64,000 nucleotides of DNA from CAYTZH01 sp964442285 (GCA_964442285.1 CAYTZH010000001.1:248001-312000), one strand, 5' to 3'; positions 1 to 8,062 are shown, counted from the stretch's first letter. The notes: generated by a model not told the origin, from the sequence alone. Made by a program: numbers and translations.

Positions 1-112
1 GGCCGTGGATCGCGACGGCCGCGCGCCCGCCGACGTCGCCCGCGAGTTCCTCGACGCGCGTGGAGCCTCGGCTCCCGACGCGCGTGGAGCCTCGGCTCCC
101 GACGCGCGTTGA
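1..112 (+). CDS. C-terminal fragment of probable osmoprotectant (glycine betaine/choline) substrate-binding protein
   Basis: Only the last 36 codons are present; the reading frame enters at base 2 and stops at TGA 110-112. The visible part AVDRDGRAPADVAREFLDA resembles the C-terminal helix of OpuAC/ProX-type ABC transporter substrate-binding domains, where a 'dg..p..VA..FL' pattern precedes the end of the protein. After it come two copies of GASAPDAR encoded by a 24-bp tandem repeat, an unusual tail for this family. It converges on apaG with 3 bases between the stop codons. The family call rests on about 19 residues and is tentative. Confidence 0.4.
   Translation, partial: AVDRDGRAPADVAREFLDARGASAPDARGASAPDAR
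53..109 (+). repeat. 24-bp tandem repeat, about 2.4 copies
   Basis: Two identical 24-base units run at 53-76 and 77-100, each starting GACGCGCGTGGAGCC, followed by a partial third unit GACGCGCGT at 101-109 that merges into the stop codon. The repeat is in frame with the upstream coding sequence and adds GASAPDAR twice to its C terminus. Slippage or recent duplication at a gene end is the simplest explanation. Confidence 0.85.
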
Positions 113-115
113 GCC

Positions 116-505
116 TCAGTGGATGGCGCTCGGCTCGCGCAGCACGAACTCGGCGATCTCGGCGTCGAAGGGCTCGCCGCCGGCGGTCACCATCTGGTAG
201 GTGCCCACCATGCTGCCGCTCGGGGTCGGAAGCGGGCAGCCCGAGGTGTATTCGAAGGACTCGCCGGGGGCCAGACTCGGCTGGGCGCCCACCACGCCGG
301 CGCCCCGGACCTCCTCGAGGTGTCCCGTGGCGTCGGTGATGCGCCAGTGGCGGCTGCGGAGCTGGACAGCCTCCGGGCCCTGGTTGGTGATCCGGACCGT
401 GTAGAGGAAGAACCAGGTCCCGGCCTGGGGGTTCGAATGCTCCGGCGAGTAGCGGGCGTTCACCTCGACGCGGACGCCGCGGGTGACGGCCTCGGACGTG
501 CCCAT
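116..505 (-). CDS. apaG: Co2+/Mg2+ efflux protein ApaG
   Basis: A 129-residue single-domain protein of the ApaG/DUF525 family, an immunoglobulin-like beta sandwich linked to Co2+ resistance and Mg2+ efflux in enterobacteria; its biochemical role is still unclear. The family signature is visible: an early VEVNARYSPEHS strand, the 'FLYTVRITNQG' core, SRHWRITDATG, then 'VRGAGVVGAQPSLAPGESF', 'YTSGCPLPTPSGSMVGTYQM' and a C-terminal beta strand. I start at ATG 505 (MGTSEAV) rather than an upstream in-frame start because family members begin close to the first strand. It lies head to head with the epimerase gene, about 50 bases apart. Confidence 0.95.
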   Translation of the reverse strand: MGTSEAVTRGVRVEVNARYSPEHSNPQAGTWFFLYTVRITNQGPEAVQLRSRHWRITDATGHLEEVRGAGVVGAQPSLAPGESFEYTSGCPLPTPSGSMVGTYQMVTAGGEPFDAEIAEFVLREPSAIH

Positions 506-555
506 GGACGGCTCTCCTCGGGCGAGGCAGCGTAGTCGATCAGGAGGTCCGGTCC

Positions 556-1401
556 ATGGCACGGGTGCTCATCGCCGGCTGCGGCTACGTGGGGAGCGAG
601 CTGGCCGCACGGCTCGCGGACGTGGGCCATCGCGTGCACGGCCTGCGCCGCCGGCCGCACGGCCTGCCCGCGGGGGTGGTGCCGGTGGCGGCCGACCTCA
701 CCCGTCCGGAGACGCTGGTCGGCCTCCCCGAGGCCGACGTCGTCTTCTACACCGCCGCCGCCGCCGGTCCGGGCGAGTCGGCCTACCGCGCGGCCTACGC
801 CGACGGCCTGGCGAACCTGATCGCCGCGCTGGCGGGCGGGGCACGCGCCCCGGCCCGGCTCTTCTTCACGTCGAGCACGGCGGTCTACGCCCAGGACGAC
901 GGCGGCGCGGTGGACGAGACCTCGCCGGCCGAGGCGACCTCCTACCGCGGCCGGATCCTCCGCGAGGCGGAGGTGGCCCTGGCGTCGGCGCCGTTCCCCG
1001 GAACGACCGTGCGGCTCGGCGGCATCTACGGGCCGGGCCGCACGAGTCTGATCGACTCGGTCCGCGAGGGGCGGGCCGCCATCCCGGTCGGTCCCCCCCA
1101 CTACACCAACCGCATCCACCGGGACGACTGCGCCGGGCTGCTGCACCACCTGATGGACCTGCCGGAGCCCGCCGACCTCTACCTGGGCGTCGACTGCGAG
1201 TCCGCGGACCGGGCCGAGGTGCTGCGCTGGCTGGCGGCGCGGCTCGGCGTCGTCCTGGCCGAGGCGCCCCCGGGCGAGCCGGCCTCCAGCCGCCGCACGG
1301 GGAGCAAGCGCTGCTCCAACCGCCGACTCCTCGCCACGGGCTACCGCTTCGCGTACCCCACCTTCCGCGAGGGCTACGCCGCCTTGCTGGCCGATTCCTG
1401 A
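556..1401 (+). CDS. NAD-dependent epimerase/dehydratase (extended SDR, YeeZ-like)
   Basis: A 281-residue extended short-chain dehydrogenase-type protein. It opens with the Rossmann motif VLIAGCGYVGSELAARL (GxGxxG, residues 4-20), followed by a basic cofactor loop (LRRRPHG), FFTSSTAVYAQDDG around residue 100 and VRLGGIYGPGR near residue 152. Such YeeZ-like proteins often lack the classical YxxxK pair. Here the STAVYAQ segment supplies Ser and Tyr but I see no clear downstream Lys, so binding of a nucleotide-linked or unknown substrate is all that can be said. It starts at ATG 556 with the SD-like CAGGAGG at 541-547 upstream. Confidence 0.85.
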   Translation: MARVLIAGCGYVGSELAARLADVGHRVHGLRRRPHGLPAGVVPVAADLTRPETLVGLPEADVVFYTAAAAGPGESAYRAAYADGLANLIAALAGGARAPARLFFTSSTAVYAQDDGGAVDETSPAEATSYRGRILREAEVALASAPFPGTTVRLGGIYGPGRTSLIDSVREGRAAIPVGPPHYTNRIHRDDCAGLLHHLMDLPEPADLYLGVDCESADRAEVLRWLAARLGVVLAEAPPGEPASSRRTGSKRCSNRRLLATGYRFAYPTFREGYAALLADS

Positions 1402-1937
1402 GACGCCCGTGGTACAAGGGCCCTGCCGGCTCCACCTCCGGCGCGCTCGGGAGGTCTGGTAGGGCAAAGCGTCTCGCGCTCGTTCTCGTCGTCGCCCTCA
1501 CGCTCGGTTGTACCAACTGCTACGAGCAGTATCGGGCTGAGCATCCGGGGTGGGTGGCGGTCCTGCCCAGCGAGGGGATGGCGCTCGAGGAGGTGCTGGC
1601 CGCGATTCCCTCCTACGGGGTGCTGGTGCTCCAGCCGGCGCCGCGCGAGCACGCCGAGCTCGAGCGCCTCGTGACGGAACGCTTCGATTCCGCCTATCCG
1701 ACCGGCGTGGTGCGCGAGAGCGCGATCTACCTCCAGGGCCTCCGGTACGCCGAGGTGGGCCGGCTCGAGGAAGCCCGGGCCGCGCTCGAGAAGGCGGGCG
1801 CGCTCCTCGAGGCCGAGAGCGGGGACGAGATGAACTCACGCCACACCAACTACCGCTCCCGGCTGATCGGCAAGGACGAGCGGCTCTCCCTGCGGGAGCA
1901 GCTCGTCCAGGCCATCGAGGCCCGGGCCGGGCCCTAG
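1398..1937 (+). CDS. putative TPR-like lipoprotein, start codon unresolved
   Basis: An open frame ending at TAG 1937 encodes a lipoprotein-like signal (basic residues, LALVLVVALTLGC, then TNCYEQYR) and a body with a helix pair 'AIYLQGLRYAEVGRLEEARA' plus 'ALEKAGALLEAES' that looks like one TPR motif near residues 105-140. Problem: no ATG, GTG or TTG lies in frame between the end of the epimerase gene and the signal sequence. The only candidate is CTG at 1398, overlapping the epimerase TGA. Either a CTG start is used, or one base is missing upstream. The lipobox (TLGC) is imperfect. Function unknown; envelope location is inferred. Confidence 0.55.
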   Translation: MRRPWYKGPAGSTSGALGRSGRAKRLALVLVVALTLGCTNCYEQYRAEHPGWVAVLPSEGMALEEVLAAIPSYGVLVLQPAPREHAELERLVTERFDSAYPTGVVRESAIYLQGLRYAEVGRLEEARAALEKAGALLEAESGDEMNSRHTNYRSRLIGKDERLSLREQLVQAIEARAGP

Positions 1938-1986
1938 GCCTCGCGCCGTCGCCGCGCTCGTCGAGGCCTGCCGCCCCGGAACTGCA

Positions 1987-2015
1987 TTGACACCCCGGGC
2001 CGGTGGGTTTATTTA
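1987..2015 (+). promoter_or_regulatory. sigma-70-like promoter for the ferritin-like gene
   Basis: A perfect -35 hexamer TTGACA sits at 1987-1992, 17 bases before an AT-rich -10 region (TATTTA, 2010-2015) that matches consensus only partly. It is the best housekeeping-type promoter in this GC-rich window and reads toward the gene at 2057. The -10 region overlaps the palindrome at 2013-2026. Confidence 0.55.
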
Positions 2016-2026
2016 ACGCTCGTTAA
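2013..2026. promoter_or_regulatory. palindromic operator TTAACG-CT-CGTTAA
   Basis: A perfect 6-2-6 inverted repeat overlaps the end of the -10 element and the expected transcription start of the gene at 2057. Symmetric, AT-rich sites in this position are typical of TetR-family repressor operators; the regulator is not adjacent in this window. The symmetry is seen, the repressor class is inferred. Confidence 0.5.
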
Positions 2027-2056
2027 GCGACGCGCGCCCGTGAAGGAAACCACCCG

Positions 2057-3166
2057 ATGTCCGCTTCCCCGTCCGCTCCCCTGGCCGACGCAAGCCCGCC
2101 GCCCGTCCAGTGCGCCCTCGAGGCCATCTACAACTGGAACTACGAGCCCGAGATCGAGGAGCTGCGCACCCTGTACGCCAACGCCCTGGAGCGCCAGTGG
2201 ATCGGCTTCCGGGACCTGGACTGGGAGCAGGAGATCGATCCGGCCCACGCCCTCCAGGACCTGGCCGATCCCCAGCAGTTCCCCGTGGGGCTGCTCCACG
2301 AGTGGAAGCGCCAGCCCGAGGAGGGCAAGCGCCGAGTCGCCTTGAAGCGCAACGCCTTCTTCCTCTCCCAGTTCCTCCACGGCGAGCAGGGCGCGCTCAT
2401 GGTGGCCGCCCAGCTCGTGAACGCCGTCCCCCACATGGACGGCAAGTTCTACGCCTCCACCCAGACCCTGGACGAGGCCCGGCACGTGGAGGTCTTCGCC
2501 CGCTACATCCAGAAGCTCGACCGTGTCTACGAGATCGACCCGGTGCTGAAGGGTCTGCTCGACGAGGTGCTCGCCACCGACGACTGGATGAAGAAGTGCG
2601 TGGGCATGCAGATCGTGCTGGAGGGCCTGGCCCTGGCCAGCTTCCGGAACATGCGGCGCACGACCCACGAGCCCCTGCTGCGGGAGCTGCTGCGGCGCGT
2701 GACCCAGGACGAGGCGCGCCACACGGGCTACGGGCTCAAGTACCTCAACCGCGTCATTCCCCAGCTCGACGACGGGGAGCGCCGCGAGCTCGAGGACTTC
2801 GCCTTCGAGACCACCCGCAAGCTGGTGGACGAGCGCCAGGGCGGCCTCGGCAAGGAGGTGCTCGCGATCTTCGCCTCCGAGGGCATGGACGTGGCCGCCG
2901 GCCTGAAGGAGATGCAGGAGCGGCGCGACGAGATCAAGGAAGTGCTGGTGCGCACCCGCCGCGAGCAGGGATTCGACGCCACGCCCATGCGCGGCTTCGT
3001 GATCCCCGCGCTCCAGAAGCTCGGCCTGTTCAACGAGCGGACGGCGCCCCAGTACACCCAGCTGGTGCGCGAGAACATGATGACGGGCACCGACGGCACC
3101 GCCCTGGACGGCAGCTTCGAGCTCCCCGACGACCTCGAGGCCTGGGTCGAGGAGACCGGCGCCTAG
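2057..3166 (+). CDS. ferritin-like diiron protein (R2/AurF-like)
   Basis: A 369-residue all-helical protein with two E...DEARH half-sites of a ferritin-like carboxylate-bridged diiron centre: GEQGAL (about residue 113) with LDEARHVE (about residue 137), then VLEGLAL (about 189) with QDEARHTGYG (about 216). Proteins of this fold include ribonucleotide reductase R2 homologues, R2lox and AurF-type N-oxygenases; the DEARH spacing supports an O2-activating oxidase or oxygenase, substrate unknown. ATG 2057 follows an A/G-rich GAAGGAAAC segment. A strong -35 and a palindrome precede it, so regulated single-gene transcription is likely. Its stop shares CTAG with the convergent LLM gene. Confidence 0.85.
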   Translation: MSASPSAPLADASPPPVQCALEAIYNWNYEPEIEELRTLYANALERQWIGFRDLDWEQEIDPAHALQDLADPQQFPVGLLHEWKRQPEEGKRRVALKRNAFFLSQFLHGEQGALMVAAQLVNAVPHMDGKFYASTQTLDEARHVEVFARYIQKLDRVYEIDPVLKGLLDEVLATDDWMKKCVGMQIVLEGLALASFRNMRRTTHEPLLRELLRRVTQDEARHTGYGLKYLNRVIPQLDDGERRELEDFAFETTRKLVDERQGGLGKEVLAIFASEGMDVAAGLKEMQERRDEIKEVLVRTRREQGFDATPMRGFVIPALQKLGLFNERTAPQYTQLVRENMMTGTDGTALDGSFELPDDLEAWVEETGA

Positions 3167-4098
3167 GCGAAGGCCGGCAGGACCTTCTCGGCGAACAGGC
3201 GCGCCGGCACGCGGGTGTCGCGACCGAAGAGCTCCATCACGAAGAGCGTGCAGCCGAGCTTCACGTGGCGCTCGATGTCGTCGATCACCTTCTCGGGCGG
3301 GCCCCAGATGCCGTGCTCCTCGAGCGCGCCGCCCATGTGCCCGCCGTAGATCTTCTTGGCCTTCTCCAGGTGCTGGCGGGCGGTGGCCTCGTCCTCGGCG
3401 ATCACCACGTTGCACTGCTGGGACACCTCGAGCGTGTCGAAGTCGCGCTTCTCGTCGTCGCAGCGGCGCTGGAGCGCGTCCACCTTGGCCGCGAGCTGGG
3501 GCTGGAAGACCGCCAGGTTGTTCCAGATGTCGGCGTGGCGGGCGACGATGCCCATCAGCACCTTCTCGCCGCCGCCGCCGATGAGCACCGGCGGCCGCCG
3601 CACCGGCTTGGGCTCGCAGCGCACGTCCTTGGCCCGGGCGTAGCGGCCCTCGTAGGTGACCGTCTCCTCGGTCCACATGCGCTTCATGAGGTCGGCGGTC
3701 TCCTCCAGGGCCACCATGCGCTGGCCCATGGAGGGGAACTCGCAGCCGTAGCCCTCGAACTCGGCCTGGAACCAGCCGGCGCCCAGGCCCGCGATGACCC
3801 GGCCGCCCGCGATCTGGTCCACGGTGGCGATCTGCTTGGCCTGCACCGCCGGGTTCCGGAAGTAGGGCGGCGTGACGAGCGTGCCCAGCTCCACGCGGCA
3901 GGTGATCGCCGCCACGGCCGCCAGCTCGGTCCAGCCCTCGAGAATGGGGAGCTGGGGCATGGGCACCCCGTAGAGGTGGTCGCAGACCCAGACGGAGTGG
4001 AAGCCGAGCTGGTCGAACTCCTGGGCCGCGGCCTTCGCCTCGTCCCACGAGCGCTTGATCTGGGGCAGGGTCACGCCGAAGCGAACCGGTCGGGTCAT
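3163..4098 (-). CDS. LLM class (luciferase-like) oxidoreductase
   Basis: A 311-residue TIM-barrel flavin oxidoreductase of the bacterial luciferase/F420-dependent family. Family marks include VRFGVTLPQ at the N terminus, FHSVWVCDHLYG (about residue 33), the VELGTLVTPPYFRNP strand, 'QIATVDQIAGGRVIAGLGAGW' region (about 88-108) and PPVLIGGGGEKVL (about 170). The cofactor (F420H2 or FMNH2) cannot be read from sequence alone. Starts at ATG 4098. It overlaps the ferritin-like gene tail to tail by four bases and is divergent from the zinc-ribbon gene. Confidence 0.9.
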   Translation of the reverse strand: MTRPVRFGVTLPQIKRSWDEAKAAAQEFDQLGFHSVWVCDHLYGVPMPQLPILEGWTELAAVAAITCRVELGTLVTPPYFRNPAVQAKQIATVDQIAGGRVIAGLGAGWFQAEFEGYGCEFPSMGQRMVALEETADLMKRMWTEETVTYEGRYARAKDVRCEPKPVRRPPVLIGGGGEKVLMGIVARHADIWNNLAVFQPQLAAKVDALQRRCDDEKRDFDTLEVSQQCNVVIAEDEATARQHLEKAKKIYGGHMGGALEEHGIWGPPEKVIDDIERHVKLGCTLFVMELFGRDTRVPARLFAEKVLPAFA

Positions 4099-4154
4099 GG
4101 GGGGCCTCCGTGGTGTCGGGCGGCCAGTGTATGCGAAAATCCGCCGCCCGAGTC

Positions 4155-4640
4155 ATGCGCTGTCGAGTCTGCAACGGCCTGCTCGAGCGGGTGGAGGCGC
4201 CGGCCCTGCGCGGCCGCTGCGGCGACGTCGAGGTGGAGGTCTTCGGCCTGCGCCCCCTGGGCTGTCCCGTGACCGACCACCCCCTCGAGCCGCCCACCCC
4301 GGACTTCGCGGCCGACCTCATGGCCGCGGTGGCGGCCGGGCGCACGCTGCCCTGCGCCGCGGAGCGGGGCTGGCCGCGCAAGCGCACGGCCTGCGGGCGC
4401 TGCGGCGGCGCGCTCCGGGAGCCCGGGCCGGGACGCCTCCAGGCGCGGGTGCGGCTGCCCGGGGCGGCGCCGTTCACGCTGACCGTGGACGGTCCCGTGG
4501 CGGTCTGTGCCGCCTGCGGGGGCGAGCAGCAGGGCTCCGGCGACGTCCGGACCCGGACCGCCGAGGCGGTCCTGGACGCCCTGCGCGCCGGGGGAGTAGG
4601 CTTGGGCCAGCGCGCGCCGGGGGAGGAGGAGACGTCGTGA
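4155..4640 (+). CDS. zinc-ribbon protein of unknown function
   Basis: A 161-residue protein with three Cys pairs: CRVC at residues 3-6, CGRC near residue 80 and CAAC near residue 120, plus an isolated GCPVTDH. The first part recalls YgiT-type antitoxin zinc fingers (CxVCxGxLe...), but no toxin or HTH is seen next to it. ATG 4155 is chosen because it puts the first CxxC at the extreme N terminus, as usual for zinc ribbons; an upstream in-frame start would add 15 residues without recognisable structure. It overlaps the next gene (GTG inside its TGA), so the two are translationally coupled. Confidence 0.6.
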   Translation: MRCRVCNGLLERVEAPALRGRCGDVEVEVFGLRPLGCPVTDHPLEPPTPDFAADLMAAVAAGRTLPCAAERGWPRKRTACGRCGGALREPGPGRLQARVRLPGAAPFTLTVDGPVAVCAACGGEQQGSGDVRTRTAEAVLDALRAGGVGLGQRAPGEEETS

Positions 4641-5062
4641 ACCAACTGGAGCCGAGCGAGCCCGCGGGCGCGGTCGCCGAGCATCCCCACGCCCGCCTGG
4701 TCCGGGCGCTCTGGAACGCCGCCGCCGAGGGCGACCGCGAGGCCATGGAGGCCCTGTTCTCGCGGGACGTGGTCTGGCACTCGTCCGGTCGCGGGCGCTT
4801 CGCTGGCGACAAGCAGGGCCCCGAGGCGGTCTTCGACTATCTGGGGACCCTCGGCGAGCTGGCCGATGAGTTCCGCACCGAGCTGGTGGACGTGCTCGTC
4901 GGCGACGCGCGCGCGGCCGTGCTCTTCCGGGTGCACGGCGAGCGCAAGGGGCGCCAGCTCGACATCGACTACCTGCTGCTGTTCGCAGTGCGGGACGGGC
5001 GGATCCGCGAGGTCTGGTCCTACCCGCGGGACCGCGCGGCCCTCGAGGCCTTCTGGGCGTAG
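4637..5062 (+). CDS. SnoaL-like (NTF2 fold) protein
   Basis: A 141-residue NTF2-like domain: helix 'ARLVRALWNAAAEGDREAME', then FSRDVVWHSSGRGRFAGDKQG, a central EAVFDYLGTLGEL helix and the strand set 'FRVHGERKGRQLDIDYLLLF', ending 'REVWSYPRDRAALEAFWA'. The family contains polyketide cyclases, isomerases and many uncharacterised enzymes. W/H in VVWHSS is the common polar pocket position. GTG 4637 overlaps the upstream TGA, and the downstream acyl-CoA ligase follows after one base, so it sits in an operon devoted to acyl-CoA activation. Confidence 0.8.
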   Translation: MNQLEPSEPAGAVAEHPHARLVRALWNAAAEGDREAMEALFSRDVVWHSSGRGRFAGDKQGPEAVFDYLGTLGELADEFRTELVDVLVGDARAAVLFRVHGERKGRQLDIDYLLLFAVRDGRIREVWSYPRDRAALEAFWA

Positions 5063-5063
5063 C

Positions 5064-6548
5064 GTGATCTCCTACGGCCGGGCCCTGGCCTGGCACGCGC
5101 AGCGCAACCCCGAGCGGGTGGCCGTCGCCCACGAGGCCGAGCAGCGCAGCTTCGGGGCGCTGGAGCGCCGCAGCAATCGCCTGGCCCGCGCCTACGCAGA
5201 GCGCGGGGTGGCACCCGGATCGCTGGTCACGGTGGCGCTGTCCAACGGCCTCGAGCACTTCGAGGCCTGCCTGGCGACCTGGAAGCTCGGCGCCACGCCC
5301 AACCCCATCTCGTCGCGACTCCCGGAGCGCGAGCGGCACGCCCTGGTCGACCTCGCCAAGCCCGCCCTCGTGGTCGGTGCGCCGGAGGGCAGCTACGGGG
5401 AGCACACGGCGCTGCCCGCGGACTTCGCGCCCGATCCGGCCCTCTCCGACGCGCCGCTGCCCGACGCGGTGCCGCGCCACGCCCGCGCCATGACCTCCGG
5501 CGGCAGCACCGGCCGCCCCAAGCTGATCCTCGACCTGGTGCCCGGCGCGTGCGACCCGACGCAGCCGACCAACCGCATGCAGCCCGGCGGCACCACCCTC
5601 GTGCCGGGCCCGCTCTACCACGCGGGCCCGTTCATCACCGCCTGGCAGTCGCTGCTGGCGGGGCGGCGGGTGGTGGTGATGAGCCGCTTCGACCCCGTCG
5701 AGGCGCTGGCGCTGATCGAGCGCTGGCGGGTCGACTGGGTGCTCTTCGTGCCGACCATGATGCAGCGCATCTGGCGCCTGCCCGAGGCGGAGCGCCGCGC
5801 CCGCGATCTCTCGTCGCTCGACACCGTAATGTGCACCGGCGCACCGAGCCCCGCCTGGCTCAAGCGCGCCTGGATCGACTGGCTGGGCCCCGAGCGCATC
5901 CACGAGGCCTACGGGGGCTCCGAGCGGATCGCCGGCACCCAGATCTCCGGCAGCGAGTGGCTCGCCCATCCGGGCTCGGTGGGCAGGCCCACCGCCGACC
6001 GCAAGATCCGCATCCTGCGCCCCGACGGCAGCGCCTGCGCGCCGGGCGAGGTGGGCGAGGTGTTCATGATGCCCCCGGGCGGGCGGGGGAGCACCTACCG
6101 CTACGTGGGCGCGGAGGCCACGGCCACCGACGACGGCTGGGAGTCCCTCGGCGATCTCGGCTGGCTCGACGAGGACGGCTACCTCTACCTGGCCGACCGC
6201 AAGACGGACATGGTGGTGACGGGCGGCGCCAACGTGTATCCCGCCGAGGTGGAGGCCGCTCTCGACGCCCATCCCGCCGTCCGCTCCAGCGCCGTGATCG
6301 GCCTGCCCGACGACGATCTCGGCCAGCGCCTGCACGCCCTGGTGGACGCGACGGCGCCGGTCGGCGAGGATGCGCTCCGGGCCCACCTGGCCGCGCACCT
6401 GGCGCGCAACAAGATCCCCCGCAGCTTCGAGTTCGTCGACGAGCCCCTGCGCGACGATGCGGGCAAGGTGCGGCGCTCCGCCCTGCGCGCAGCCCGCATC
6501 CCCGACCCGGGGGACGCGTCTCCCGCTCCGGGGGACGCGTCGGCGTGA
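5064..6548 (+). CDS. AMP-dependent acyl-CoA synthetase/ligase
   Basis: A 494-residue ANL-family adenylating enzyme. The P-loop A3 motif is MTSGGSTGRPKLI (about residues 143-155), followed by GPLYHAGPF, the A5 motif EAYGGSERIAGT (about 280), the A7 motif GWESLGDLGWLDEDGYLYLADR (split here into GDLGWLDEDG and LYLADRKTD, about 355-380), and the A10 lysine in 'DDAGKVRRSALR' near the C terminus. It would convert a carboxylic acid to its CoA ester via an acyl-adenylate. GTG 5064 begins one base after the SnoaL stop, and the stop overlaps the next ligase (GTGA). The C terminus carries a 21-bp direct repeat. Confidence 0.9.
   Translation: MISYGRALAWHAQRNPERVAVAHEAEQRSFGALERRSNRLARAYAERGVAPGSLVTVALSNGLEHFEACLATWKLGATPNPISSRLPERERHALVDLAKPALVVGAPEGSYGEHTALPADFAPDPALSDAPLPDAVPRHARAMTSGGSTGRPKLILDLVPGACDPTQPTNRMQPGGTTLVPGPLYHAGPFITAWQSLLAGRRVVVMSRFDPVEALALIERWRVDWVLFVPTMMQRIWRLPEAERRARDLSSLDTVMCTGAPSPAWLKRAWIDWLGPERIHEAYGGSERIAGTQISGSEWLAHPGSVGRPTADRKIRILRPDGSACAPGEVGEVFMMPPGGRGSTYRYVGAEATATDDGWESLGDLGWLDEDGYLYLADRKTDMVVTGGANVYPAEVEAALDAHPAVRSSAVIGLPDDDLGQRLHALVDATAPVGEDALRAHLAAHLARNKIPRSFEFVDEPLRDDAGKVRRSALRAARIPDPGDASPAPGDASA
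6507..6541 (+). repeat. direct repeat CCGGGGGACGCGTC x2 at a gene end
   Basis: The 14-base block occurs at 6507-6520 and again at 6528-6541, a 21-base period that encodes the tail PGDASPAPGDAS of the first acyl-CoA ligase. As at 53-109, a GACGCG-containing short repeat extends the C terminus of a gene just before its stop. Confidence 0.75.
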
Positions 6549-8062
6549 TCTTCCCGGCGCTGGCGGAGGATCCCGAGGGCTGGGCCCTGGACGACGGCAC
6601 CCGCCGTCGCTCCTGGTCCGCGCTCGACGCGCGCGTGCGCCGCGCCGCCCACTTCCTGCGCCACGAGGCCGGGCTGGCGGCCGGCGACCACCTGGCGCTG
6701 CTGGTGTCGAACCGGGTCGAGGGCGTGGAGATGCTGCTTGGCGGCATCCTCGCCGGGCTCTGGGTGACGCCGGTCAACTGGCACCTGCGCCCCGACGAGA
6801 TCGCCTACATCGTGCGCGACTCGGGCGCCGGGCTGCTGGTCTCCGACGACCGCTTCGCCGACACCGCCCGCGCCGTCCACGATCGGGTGGTGCTGGCGGG
6901 CGACGAGCTGGATGCCGCCCTCGCCCGCGCCGAGCCCGCGCGTCTCGATCTGGACGCGCCGCCCGGCGGCAACATGATCTACACCAGCGGTACCACCGGT
7001 CGGCCCAAGGGCGTGAAGCGGGCCCCCGCCGCGACCCTGGGCGCCATGCTCGAGGGCTGGCGCGCCTACGGCCACAAGGTCGGCCTCGACGGGAGCGGTC
7101 CCCACCTGGTGACCGGGCCCCTCTACCACGCGGCGCCGCTGATGTTCGCGGTCTACGACCAGGTGAACGGCGCGCCCGTCGCCATCCTGCCGCGCTGGGA
7201 CGAGCGCGCCTTCCTCGACACCGTCCGCGCGCGCCGCGTGGCCCACACCCACCTGGTGCCCACGCTCTTCGTGCGCCTGCTGCGCCTGCCCGAGGCCCTG
7301 CGGTCCGCGGCCGACCTCGGGTCGCTGCGGCTCGTCCTCCACGGGGCGGCGCCGGTCTCCGTGGCGGTCAAGCGGCGCATGCTCGACTGGTGGGAGCCGT
7401 TGGGCGTGGAGCTCGTCGAGTACTGGGGCGCCACCGAGGGCGGGGTGAACACGCTGGTCGGCGGCGCCGAGTGGCGCGCCCACCCGGGGACCGTGGGGCG
7501 CGCCATCCCGCCCTTCGAGGTCTTCGCCGTCGACGACGCGGGCCGGCGGCTGCCCCCCGGCGAGACCGGCCCTCTCTACTGCCGCCACGCCAGCGTGGCG
7601 CGGCCCTTCGCCTACCACGGCGACCCGGACAAGACCGAGGCCGCCTATCTCGAGCCCCACGTCTTCACCATCGGCGACGTGGGCTCCGTGGACGCCGAGG
7701 GCTTCGTCCACCTCGCGGACCGCGCCTCCCACATGATCATCTCCGGTGGGGTCAACATCTATCCCGCCGAGGTGGAGCACGTGCTGGCCGAGCACCCGGC
7801 GGTGGCCGACGTGGGGGTCTTTGGCGTTCCCGACGACGAGTGGGGCGAGTGCGTGAAGGCCGCCGTGGAGCTGGCGCCGGGCCAGGCGCCCGGCCCGGAG
7901 CTCGAGGCGGAGCTGCTCGCCTTCGCCCGGGAGCACCTGGCCGGCTACAAGGTGCCCCGCTCGGTGGACTTCGAGGCGTCGCTGCCGCGCACCGAGACCG
8001 GGAAGCTCTACGTGGGTCGCCTCCGCGAGCGCTACTGGCAGGGGCGCGCGCGCAAGATCTAG
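6545..8062 (+). CDS. AMP-dependent acyl-CoA synthetase/ligase (second paralogue)
   Basis: A 505-residue ANL enzyme, about as long as FadD-type ligases. Visible motifs: MIYTSGTTGRPKGVKRA (A3, about residues 145-160), GPLYHAAPLMFAVYDQVN, EYWGATEGGVN (A5, about 300), FTIGDVGSVDAEGFVHLADR (A7, about 378-397), and TETGKLYVGRLRERYW (A10 Lys) at the C terminus. It is distinct from its neighbour in the A3/A5 details, so the two probably activate different acids or different intermediates. GTG 6545 overlaps the preceding TGA by three bases. Confidence 0.92.
   Translation: MIFPALAEDPEGWALDDGTRRRSWSALDARVRRAAHFLRHEAGLAAGDHLALLVSNRVEGVEMLLGGILAGLWVTPVNWHLRPDEIAYIVRDSGAGLLVSDDRFADTARAVHDRVVLAGDELDAALARAEPARLDLDAPPGGNMIYTSGTTGRPKGVKRAPAATLGAMLEGWRAYGHKVGLDGSGPHLVTGPLYHAAPLMFAVYDQVNGAPVAILPRWDERAFLDTVRARRVAHTHLVPTLFVRLLRLPEALRSAADLGSLRLVLHGAAPVSVAVKRRMLDWWEPLGVELVEYWGATEGGVNTLVGGAEWRAHPGTVGRAIPPFEVFAVDDAGRRLPPGETGPLYCRHASVARPFAYHGDPDKTEAAYLEPHVFTIGDVGSVDAEGFVHLADRASHMIISGGVNIYPAEVEHVLAEHPAVADVGVFGVPDDEWGECVKAAVELAPGQAPGPELEAELLAFAREHLAGYKVPRSVDFEASLPRTETGKLYVGRLRERYWQGRARKI

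Noticed and set aside
4155..4640. YgiT-type antitoxin call for the zinc-ribbon protein
   Set aside because: The first CxxC resembles YgiT, but no HTH domain and no adjacent toxin gene are present; left as unknown function.
2009..4936. A 975-codon minus-strand frame over the ferritin-like and LLM genes
   Set aside because: Shadow of real genes in other frames; contains out-of-frame translations of known motifs and no domain of its own.
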